Source: Membranipora membranacea (Eukaryota; Bryozoa; Gymnolaemata; Cheilostomatida; Membraniporidae). Taken from it: 64,000 bases of DNA. The notes below the pieces were generated by a model. It worked only from the letters and a program-made list of their open reading frames with translations. It searched no databases and was not told where the DNA came from. This document shows, in pieces, positions 47,288 to 58,400 of the stretch. The stretch lies in NCBI GenBank assembly GCA_914767715.1, contig OU612072.1, positions 4,028,001 through 4,092,000 on the forward strand, in the 5' to 3' direction. The position numbers were made by a program, and so were the translations under genes. Within the stretch, counting starts at the first letter, position 1. Each line of letters opens with the position of its first letter.

Positions 47288-50200
47288 TTAAAAAAACCCA
47301 TCAGCAGTGAACGCTTCTTTTGTTCTCTTGTCTTCACCTCTGTGGCCTGTAAAAATTATTGGTGACTTTATCTCAATCTGCCCATCAGACCCAATATCTA
47401 CTACGTGACCTTCTTCGTCTACCAACCTTATCTACAATGAGAATGAAATAGAAGCAACGACACAGCAGTACAGATACAGCAGATTCAAGCATTTGGGAAC
47501 AGCCCTTGCTTCCTCTAGCTGATTTGATTTGCACACGATGGAAGAGGTGGTATTGAAACATTTCTGTAGAGTTGTACAAACTTTTATCATCACTGTTGCC
47601 TAATATCTACCTAAACTATCGATCAGATCCCTACCTCAGTTCCTGGTAGAGTAGATAATTTATCTCCAAATCCAAAACCAATAATTGTACATTCTGTCAT
47701 CCCATATACAACCTTTAAAAAGCTGAACAAAATTATCATTATCATTATACATTTAATTTTAGGCAAATTTTTCACAATGCAGAGAGGGTATTAAATTGAG
47801 ATCAAATGTTACAGTCTCGGCCAAAATACAGGGTTCAAAACCGAGCAAATCCCTGTATTTGGCCTGCCATTCCTCTATTCCGCCAACTATTTGTAAACTC
47901 AGTGATTCATTTCCTAAATCACGTCCCTGTGAGTGATGTTTGCACGCCAAATCAAAACGGAAGCATCATATGAAGGTTTGATACCTATGGTCAGTCCAAA
48001 TACATTCTAGTTATAACTATTACTTATAACTAACCAGTAGCAGGTCCTGCCTCCAGGTCACAGGCCATCATATCATACTACTCCTACTACCTAATATAAA
48101 GCAAGGTTGTATTTCTACCCCTGAACAGTGAATTTAACCCCCCTTATATTTTCTACCCAAAATTTCTAGCTGCGAACCGCTGATCCACAAAAGTTTTTGC
48201 ATTTCGCCCAGATTGGAAGTGTAAGCTCAAATAACCCTCGTAAACCATCCCCTATACTAAAGAGGCTGTTGAAAAGGATGAGCAGAAACAGATGCAAGAT
48301 GTGTACCACTTTTGTAGTGAAGCAGGCTTTCTGGTGAGTGCCTTCAACCCATTTTTTTGTTGAAGAGATTTACATTGGTAACGGGCTATTGTCAGGCCTG
48401 GATTCTTGGGCTCAAACCCAAAGCCCCTTCAAGACTCAAAATATCCGCTGACCCACAACAATACACATTAGATTCCATGGCTGGCATGAACTTATTGGAT
48501 CCAAGTAATAGTGATAACAGAGGAATCTTACCATTATGTTGGCCTCCATACATCGTCGTACTTCATCCATGAAGGCCTGTGTGTAGCATTGTCCTGATAA
48601 AATCACGCTTCTCAGGTTTTGATCATCTGAGTGGCGACTCGCAAAATAGTCACAAACAAGATCTAGTTTACTTGCCATTAGTACAATATCATTAACATTT
48701 TCTGTAGATTAAATTATCAATTGGGCATGCAATAGCTACATACTAGAAATTAAGAGTTAAGGAGAGACACTCCTTAAGAATTTGGTTTCAATTTTGATGT
48801 AAGTTGAAGTTGTGTTTAAGATGTAAAATTTCTGATTGATTGATTTTTTGACATAGGCTCTCAAAATTATTTGAGAGGTGGCATAAATCCATCTCTGCCC
48901 CATGTATTCAACAGTTTGATATCTTCCAGATGAATGATTGTTCTGGGTTCTAACAGTATGTACCAATTGTTAAGGCTGTACTTATTTAGCCTAGAGGACA
49001 GGATAAAGATGGAGTCAGTCATTGCCAACAATAACAAGAGGAGGGTCTATTAACTGCTCACTTACTGCAGATGCAATACCTATGGAGAGACAACCTGTCC
49101 ATACTGCTAAAATTTCCATAGAGTTACATCCTTCCACCATCATGCAATCTACTCCTTGCTCAAGTATGCCGAGAGAAAGAAGACCTTTTGCGTACTTATT
49201 ACTCTGTAAACGACAGATCTAGTTCAAGGTAGGACACAAGTCAATAGTTAAGTATCACACAGTTATTGATCAAAAAACACAAAGCTGCTTTCAAAGTGCA
49301 TACGTGCCATGCAACCCACTACTTTGTTATATATGTGGACCAGGCATTTTATCCGATATGCCTGATTAGGAATTGCGTACCCTGTCAATCAACTGTGGCT
49401 TTTCGGTTGAAGGGAACCAACCTTAATCAATATAGGCAAACTGGATTTAAGTTAGAGTAGAAATGACTATTTCAGTGTCACTCTATGTCATTTTAAAAGT
49501 TTTACAACCTCATAGGGTATCAAAACACTTACCAGCTATTTGAAATTTTAAGAATTTTTTGCAATAGTAATTTTTGATTTTGAAGTTGCCACTCATCAAA
49601 AGTAGATGCCTAGTTTGCAGTGGACGCAGTGAGCGTAGTAATCATATCCAATCCCTAATGAAATATAAGCCATTTTTTGATGATAGCTCTTTTATTTTGT
49701 TGCGCAGGCCTAATACACATTATCTCCTAATCCCATTTTCTGCAGGGGAGACAAACCTTGATATAACACTCTCAGTCCCACAAAAGAATTCAAAACTGTT
49801 ATACCCCACTAATTTAATATTTGGTGTATACAAGGTGCCTTAGTCTGACTATGTGGTTTACAATGATTTATGAAAATTTATAGGTGTCATGTCTCCTGTA
49901 ACAATAGATCTGACCATAGACTTGTAATGAACCTTGACGGAACAGTATATTGATATTGGCATTAACACACTGTTATTTGATGAGGGTGATGACACTTTGA
50001 TTTTCAGCAAGTTGAAAACAAGATGTTGTTGATTTTAAAGCCATTTTCAAAGTCCGCTCAAAGTTGATTGAGTTAAAAACCAAAAAACAAAATGACTGTG
50101 GACAGTGAATCAAAGATAGCGTCGTTGCTAATACACCTCTGAATGTTGTAACATCACCGTCATTTATGTGCCTCACTTCAGCTGCATATAGTGTCTTGTG

Positions 50201-50507
50201 TGTTAAGTCTATGTACTTGACCCGCTATTAGAATCAATGAAATAGTACAGCATTTCTCAGCTTATCATTTTGTATTTACCTGATCAAGGATGTATCCATA
50301 ATCTACTCGCTCACCGGTCTGAAGGTTAACAAACTCAGTTTTTATCCCCTGCTTCCTCGCTCTGTTAAACAGTTCATACAAGGTTTTGAGGTATAATCTC
50401 TTTTGTCCATATAACTCTTGCTTAGCATTGCCAGACTGTATTCTCACCTGTACTGCTAATGATTTCATCTGCTGCAAGTAATATATTACCAGCAAACAAT
50501 ACTTCAT
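47288..50507 (-). pseudogene. Acyl-CoA synthetase (AMP-binding, ACSF2-like) gene, apparently incomplete
   Basis: Exons: about 50507-50280 (TLYELFNRARKQGIKTEF, ERVDYGYILDQ), 49203-49066 (YAKGLLSLGILEQGVDCMMV, ILAVWTGCLSIGIA), 48701-48532 (VILSGQCYTQAFMDEVRRC), 47712-47635 (VVYGMTECTIIGFGFGD) and 47431-47288 (IRLVDEEGHVVDIGSDGQIE, TKEAFTADGFF, stop). The order matches medium-chain acyl-CoA synthetases, which activate fatty acids with ATP and CoA. Missing are the exons with the P-loop-like SGTTGxPK motif: 49203-49066 ends phase 0 but 48701-48532 needs phase 1, and only about 365 bases lie between. The W/Y-x-TGD motif and C-terminal domain are also missing, since the frame stops right after DGFF. 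A relic or a truncated paralogue is most likely. Confidence 0.72.
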
Positions 50508-50586
50508 TCATCTTCACTAAAAATAAAAAGTTGACATGATTGTCAAATATTCAACCAAGTTTCTCATAAACACTGTCTTTATGCTG

Positions 50587-51262
50587 AATAGTAAACAGGG
50601 TCAGTTATCTTGATCGAGATACAAATAGCAAAATATATAAAACCTTGAATGTTGCTATAAGTTTGTTTTTCTGGTGATGAAGAATGTTTTGAGATGTCAC
50701 CTGCCATGCCATTAAAAAGGATTTCTCTGCAAACAACAATTTACAAAATGCAAAAAATAATGCTTTGACTGTTTATACTAGTACTTTTTTGCTGGCATCG
50801 AAAAATGTTTTGGATTGCTCATGCCAAAATTTGAGATAGATTTCTTCAAAGCCAGTAGCTGTTACTGCAAATTATTTGAAGGTTACTCTGAAGTTTAGGT
50901 CATTAATGTTTCAGAAATATCTTTGATGTTCATATTAAAATAGTCCCGGTGAAGTATTGTAAACTGTCCCCCCCGGCACGAAAACAACCCCGGGACACTT
51001 TACAACATTGTACACTGTCCCGGGACACTTTACAATATTGTACCCTGTCCCGGGGACACTCTACAATATTGTACACTGTCCTGGGGACACTTTACAATAG
51101 CGTCATGCCTATTGAAAACTGTCCCCCCCTATTGTAAACTGTCCTACCCCTATTGTTAACTGTCCCCCCTTTACCGTAAACCGCCCCCCCCTCCCCCTAT
51201 TGCCGACTGTCCATAAACAGGGTCATTAACCTGAATAGTAAACGGGGTCAGTTATTTTGAAC
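50587..51262. repeat. C-rich palindromic repeat block between short direct repeats
   Basis: gaatagtaaacagggtcag at about 50587 and gaatagtaaacggggtcag at about 51234 flank the block. Its core (about 50950-51215) has repeated tgtcccgggaca and tacaatattgta palindromes and runs of tattgtaaactgtcccc. There is no coding content. Confidence 0.6.
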
Positions 51263-51837
51263 AGGGAATATTTGTGAATCAGAGATAGTGATTGCAGACA
51301 TGTTGACTGTTTATGAGATTATCAATTGTGGTATTTGCCTGTATCTGACATGGTCATTTGAATATTGTCTCCTCATGACCCAGGAATGACAATCCACCAT
51401 GCATCACTTGTTATTAGTTTGTTTAGCATAGGTCATCAAATAATTGTTGAGGGAGTTTTATTCGAACCCAGAAAGAAACAAAGGACAGAGTGTCAAAGTT
51501 TTAAATGATATGCTATCATAAACACGGGTCTTTTTAAAAAGTTGTAAACTGTCTTTGACGGATTTAACAACAAACGGTTAAACTGCTATGTTAATTTTCA
51601 CAGTGAGAAGAGGACCCCACCTGATCCTGGCATATGATGTGCTTAAAGTCTGCTAAAAATCTTATGGAGTGGAAAGCTGCCCTAGATATGATAGTAATTT
51701 AGATTCGCAAAGCGAGTCAGAGACTCATTATGATATCATAGTGGATCGTCTCTCTAAAGGAAGATGTTAGCTATATGGATTGCATGCTTTCCAATAAGTA
51801 TCTGTTCAGCAGTAAATGAGCAATCACTACACTAGTC

Positions 51838-52213
51838 TTCTAAAACTACTGATGCCACTCATGCAAATTTGTGCTCATTGAATTCTGCATAGCTCCAAGA
51901 TAATTAATTGAGACTTAAATCTCATAATTGTCACCTAATGGACAAATGATTTGCACAAACTGATCTTGAAAATCAGGGCATGAAATCTATGCACCAGCTT
52001 ATGACGTGTACAGTGTGCACTATTAAGACGGTAACTGCGTCACCTGATGGGTAGATAATTGATTTCATACCCTAATTTTGATGATCAGTTTGTGCAAGTT
52101 ATATGCTGATTAGGTGACAATGCTGAGATTGCAGCCTCATTTCATTAGTTTTGAGCTACACAGAATTCTATAAGCACACATTTGGCTGCGTGGCAGCAGT
52201 GGTTTAAACTGTC
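51838..52213. repeat. Foldback/MITE-like element with long terminal inverted repeats
   Basis: The left arm (51838-51990) and the reverse complement of the right arm (about 52055-52213) share, in order, gatgccac/gctgccac, gaattctg, tgtagctc/catagctcc, tgtcacctaat and ttgcacaaactgat. Each arm is about 150 bp. No open frame is present. Target-site duplication is not obvious. Confidence 0.65.
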
Positions 52214-53332
52214 AACAATGTTTGGTTTTATGTGTTCGCCAGTCTGCTAGGCTCAGTTAAAGCTTTTCTTTTCCACACACTACGATTGTCTATTTCTGTA
52301 ACGACTAAAGGTACAAGCTCGATAAAACGAAGGTCTTCCCTTGTTATTAAGGTTTGTAATTTTGCATCAAAGCCGATTTGCCAATTTGAGTATAGTTGCC
52401 ATTTATTTGGTATGTCATACCTTCTATTAGTCTATCAGTCTAGCAGTCATATGGCCATGTACCAAGAGTGCCAAGACACTACATACGGTCATAAACAAAG
52501 TCAAGCCAAAGGTAATTATTGTTGGTGATGGGTAGGATGAAGCTGATACTTGTAGCCACCGATATATAATCATGGATAAGGAGAACATATCTGACCCTGA
52601 AAATGCATGTGGTTAATTGTGTATGATTTCTTGAAAGAATATCTCACCTAGATTGGTCCGAAAGTTCAGTAATGCTACAGCCATCCCCTAGTAAAAATTT
52701 GTCATATTGCTTGCCTGAGTTTTTAAGAGTTGTTACTGGAAGTCTGTCAATGTTACGTTAAAGCCGCCAGCAATAACAGCCACCAATTACAGCCACCAAT
52801 TACTGACGATGAGTTATAATATGTAATGTCTGTGTGAGAAACGGATTGGGCCGTGTACACAACAAGGTGTAGTTGGATTGCTCCGAGTCTACTCGTTCTT
52901 GAGCGAGTGGGCTATTATTTTATGATATGGGTTCTATGTGACACTGAACTATTAGCTTTCACTCAGAGGTTATAATTATCTAAGTCATCAAAGTCTCTAT
53001 TCTCATTAATATCCCTACACTCATCAGACAATAATTGATGCTATTAACGAGATTTATGAAATAAATCAACTCTTACAGAAGTTAATACACCACATTAATT
53101 AATGCACTCGACTGACATTAATACGCTCTACACACATAGAATTATAATTATCAGACCACTCAAGTTGCGCTTATTTTTCTGCTCAATAACGCTGCTATGA
53201 TACTAAATTTCCTGTTATATCAAGATTGTCATATCAAGACATTTGGTTGAATCATATCATATAGTCATTTAATGACTATATGATACGATTCAACATTCCT
53301 CTTTGGATTTCCGAGTTTTGGTGTGAGAACAT

Positions 53333-53710
53333 ATGTATCCCTTATTGTCAATTGTATGCTACCATCTTGCGAGTGCCCAAAACAGTGGAAACGGGCTCAA
53401 GTCATACCAGTACCCGAAACAACTTCTCCGACGTCTTTCAAGGAATATAGACGAATCTCCTTTTTTCCATCTTTGGAGATTTGCTGAGCAGGTGATTATC
53501 AACAACATGCAGAGCAGAGTTGATGAGATATTGAACCAGCAGCAGTATGCCTATCAGTCAGCTGTCAGTACCATAGATGATATTCTCCAGCTAGACGATG
53601 ACTGCACTAAGATAGTAGATCAGGATAAATTAGTGAAGAATATTCAGAACGCATGTTTAGATTTTTCCAAAGCTTTTGACAGGTTTCAGCACAATGTTTT
53701 ATTATCTTAA
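53333..53710 (+). mobile_element. Non-LTR reverse transcriptase N-terminal fragment
   Basis: One frame gives CPKQWKRAQVIPVPETTSPT and FKEYRRISFFPSLEIC then a stop. After a frame change it gives EQVIINNMQSRVDEILNQQQ, YAYQSAVSTIDDIL and LDFSKAFDRFQHN. These match RT blocks up to the A box (D-x-SKAFD) of LINE-type elements. It has at least one frameshift and nothing downstream of the A box. A (TA)n tract follows an AATAAA at about 54500, a possible 3' tail of the element. Confidence 0.75.
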
Positions 53711-55458
53711 ATGATGAATTATGGTTTTAACAAAAATCTTGTTGAAAATAATAAGAGGTTGTCAACCAACCAGCCCTCTGTTAATACAAACTGAACTGAG
53801 GCCACTCTTAAATTTTTGTTTGCAATTTTCTTTCGTGATCACAGACACCTGTTATGTGTGCTTTTATTTGAATTAGCAGTGTATTATCTATGGTGTTTTT
53901 TGAGGTTGATCATATCGAATAATTTCCTCATGGATTTCATTCCCAGCTGTTTTAGAATTTTTGGTCGCTAATTTACATTGTGCTGTGAGAATAATTTCCT
54001 AAAAAAATCTGTTCATCATATGTGAAAGAAATGAAACATCTCTTTTAACATTTTCACAGATAAACCGTCAAACACGTGGGCCTATTGAATAAGATTAGTA
54101 TACAGTCTAACAAAGTAAGCTGTGGAATTGATTTAATGACAGGAAAGCAGTATTCTGCATAATACATTATTTTTCAAGAAATCTGTTATATTTTCAGCAA
54201 TGTCGCACACATAGCACACATGATTCAACATATTTTTTTTCGTTTGTCATAGTTGCATAGTCATGTGGATATTTAATCTTTTAAACTTGATTTTGTATCT
54301 GGCCATCAATTAAATGTCACATCAATTTGTAAGCACCTTTTTATACATTTTTCTGGACTTTAGTTTCAGTTTTTAGTCACTTGCATGATTGCTACTTATT
54401 TCTCAGGCCTAAGTTTGTTGTGCAATTACTTTTCATTACTTACCTTGTTATCACTGAATGCAAAACATTTCCAATGAGATGGCTTTGGTTGCCATTTGCC
54501 AATAAAAGTATATATATATATATATATATATCACGCCAAGGAGCGAGGACTTTGTGAAATCTAGCTATTCCTACAACAAGTTGCCTCAAAAGACCTTTAT
54601 AATAGATTGTTTTTATTTTTATTTTTGTTTCAATATTCTAACAATTCATCATCAAGTTAAGATGTTCTTAGCTTGATTTATTTTACACTCAATGTTGCAG
54701 AAACTAATTATCGACAGATACTTCTTCTCCTGTTATGGGTACAGTATTATTTAAACTATCAAAAGTTGAAATGAGTACAGACAATAGCTGCATCGCTCGA
54801 AAAATCAATCATAACAAAGCATTGATGAGACTGCACTCTTGAGGACATAACCAAACACAGCAGAAAGTGAGTACTTTTAATAGTAGAGAAATTTGATTTC
54901 ATTCTGGGAACGTTTTGCTCGTCAAGGGTGACGTCACAGTTTCCTTGTGAAGGAACTCAGTTAAAAACAGTAATATCACTGCTTCAAAAAATATTTTACA
55001 TCACTGCATGCTAAGAGACAGTCAGGTCACTGTATCGCATGCCGCAGACCAGAACTGGAAGATTTTCAAACAGTTTTATTCCCACCAGCATTCAAATTTT
55101 AAATGGCAATTGTATGAATATCAAAAGAGCTTCCTCAACTTTACCAATAAAAGTATATAATATGGTCTTATTGACAAAAATAATGTTGTGTAGTTAGAGG
55201 CAATTGCTGCTACTGTTAAATCAGGCTAGCTGAAAGAATCAGATGAGTGCAGAAGCATGTCATATATGTCATCTGAGGAGCTGCTAGCGCAAAAACTTCT
55301 AAATCATATGTATTAGTACACTCAATGGTGTTTTGATCAACGTGATTGCAACGAGCCCATAAATTTGATAAACCGGATTACAAAGGAAAGCAGGAATCAT
55401 AGCAATCGACATGGTTTCAGCATGTTCTGACCTGGTATGGTCGATTGAAGTGATAGGG
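53711..55458. other. Region without a supported gene
   Basis: AT-rich sequence with a (TA)n run at 54511-54532. Possible untranslated debris of the LINE fragment, then the 3' flank of the ADAM gene. Confidence 0.45.
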
Positions 55459-58400
55459 TTATATGAATGATTCTGGTTGGAATTTGGCAGAATCATTTTG
55501 TCTTTCTCTTTTACCAGCAGCTGTCCTTCTTATTTTTGATACCATGAATATAAACCCAACTATCAGAGTGAGTGCGACCTGGTGACAAAAAAAGTAGTTA
55601 AGTCCGTTTTCGGATTAATTTAAAAATAGCAATATTGCATGAATACAACAGAGTATATCCTGATTTGGTCTGTGTAGACTGTAGGAGTTTTTCATCAGTT
55701 ACATGTATGTTTGATACCTGATCAATGAGCCATGTGTACCTGTAGGGCACTTTGCGCATATGCACCAATCCATTCAGGTTGGTTATCTTTGCACCCTAGC
55801 TATACTGAACTAATTCAAATGTGCTTGAGTTCTCAAACTGAAAAGTCACCCCACCCAAACTGGATAAAAGTTAGCTTCTATAAGCAAAGTGTAATTAGGT
55901 CAATTGGGCCAGTATGTGGCATTGTCGCTACAGTGCAGAGAGGCTTGTATCACAGAGTCAATCTGCAAGCAGTGTGCCTGTAGGGACAGCTGATCACAAT
56001 CAGTTGATTAGATTAACTCCACCTGTTCATTTGAAAGGAGTGGTTGTCAGGCAATATGGACTTTTGATTAATAATTTTAAAGCAGACACTCTAATCTTAT
56101 AGTTGCAATAAAGACATAAGACCGTACTTACACTTGCTACTGGTATCAGGATAGGTAGGTTGCGAGAGGCTGTTTTCTGTGTCTTATCTTGACCTCTTTC
56201 ATCAAGGTGCTTTAGATTGTCTGGCAGACTATCAGTTATCCACTCCCCAAGGAAACCTGCTTTGGCTTCCAACCCAAGTTGTAACTGCCAGGATATCCTT
56301 GCATCTGGAAAACAGGAAATGATAGATACGTAAAATATTGATCAAAACCACTCTGAAAAGTGTAATCGGGTTGAAAATATTGAATTGTTTGAATTGAATA
56401 TGTTTCTACCTTCTGGCATGCTTTCTCTATCTCCGGATGAACAGCCACTTGAAAGCTCACAATAACATTTAGCAGTCTGATCACATCCTTGATGGGCACC
56501 CAGGCACATCTCACAATGAGATGGTAGAGAATCTAGGGCTACACATTTACGTTTCTGACATACAGAGTATTCATCACATCTTGCTCCATCTATGGCTCCT
56601 TCCAAGTCATCATATATCCTCCAACCCAGATCTAATTTGAATATAATGAGATATTAGCACATGCTGATGTATCTCTGAGATTTCTAAGATAGTTAGGCGT
56701 AGGTGTCGCTGTAAGTTGCCATATAGGTATAGACTATGGGGGTCAACTTCGCTTCATTTTATTGAAGAAGTGAGGAAGAAACGGTTGTTTTTATGTAAAT
56801 AAACAAAGGAGTCAAATGGATTATTAAATATTTAAATATAAAATGTATCATAAAGTGTCTGATTTGCTAAATTTGATGAAACAATGGGGATGCAAGGAGC
56901 TAAATAATTTCCTAGTTTGTTCTCACATACTTTATGAATAGCACAAGAACCTCCAGCAGTATAGCTAATGTATGAGAATTGCTACATATAATCCAAGGCG
57001 GATGGTCTTTCCCTCTTATTTTCAGTAAATAAAAGTTGTGTCAAAAAGACCATTATTGTGGCATCAAAAGCTTTTTTTTAATTTCTTACATACAAAGCTG
57101 ATGGGACACAGAATCCTTTTCGTGGAATGGAAGTAGTATCATAATGATCATTACGATTATAGTTAAAACACTGAATACAAGACTCATCTGACATTATTCT
57201 GATTGGCTGTCCCTATTACTAGCATGAATTATATAGCCTGGAAAATAGTCAGCAAAACATTTCTAAAATGTCAATGATTCGGCCTTTTCCAGGATTGTAC
57301 TTTGGTCTTGCCATTTCCGCCAATTTAATAAAAAAACCGCGTTTACTGCCTCATTTATTTAATACAATGATGAAACATAATCAGATCAAAATTTTGTTGA
57401 CCTGTTAACTTTCAGTGGCTTGGCAGCTTCCCAATGATGTACAGTAAATCAGTATTTGCTGACCCCATGTCTCAACCTTTGAAGACCAATGATATGCGTT
57501 AGTGGAATATCACAATTTCAAAAAAATTACAGCCACATGCCCGTGGGAGAAATTAGGTCAGCACAGGCATAACTGAGAGTAACAAGTTCTTGGTGTGTCA
57601 TTATTTGCTAAAGAAACCGTCAAAGTCTTACAAACATATTGGCAGTTAGCGGTTGAACCGATTCTACTATTATATACATTGATTGACATCACTTGCATCC
57701 ATTTTTTATACTTTTCAATCACACCACCGGTGGTGAAGTTACATATCGGTATGTTACAATACTTGTCAGCTTCAGTGGTCGTTGTTGTTCTATAATCTAC
57801 AGAATGATATGCATAAACTTCAAAATTAGATAAATAGGTGATTCATAAATACCTGAGTTAAACTGCATATGATAGATCTTCCAAATATGATATATATATA
57901 TATATATATAGTTCTAGTTACATCAGAAAGCACCTACATGATCATTTATATGAAGCTGATCTTTGATTAATCACAAATTGGAATACTGCAAATACTTTGA
58001 GGAAAGGTAAAGAGATTTTATTAGTGACTCATCCTCACATGCTGTTCATGTTGAGAGATTGGATATGAGAGCTTAAACTGAGACTGTTGCAATATTTCCT
58101 AGACTGTGATTGATGAAGCAAAGATTAAGCAAATGATATTAATTTGGCCGGTTTAAATGACAAACTGCCATTATGGTGTGCTGAAATAACTGTCAGATAT
58201 GACTGCAATAGTGGATGTAATGCTGAATACTATGATGGCCTTAGTCTTACTAGATTGTTGCTCCGCCGCAATTTACCCCAAATAGTCTCATTCAAGCTCA
58301 GGTGATTTTGTCTGTGCAAAGCCAGCAGTGTAAACCAAGAGGGTGTTTCAATTAAAATATCAAATCTGTTTGCTCACTCACTCGTGAGATAGCAGAGTAG

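Noticed and set aside
47759-47950. 63-codon minus-strand frame in an intron of the acyl-CoA synthetase remnant
   Set aside because: The flanking exons join directly in phase 0 without it, and no motif was recognised.
43283-52213. CRISPR-like or other prokaryotic repeat systems
   Set aside because: The repeats are palindromic elements or minisatellites in an animal genome, with no spacer pattern.
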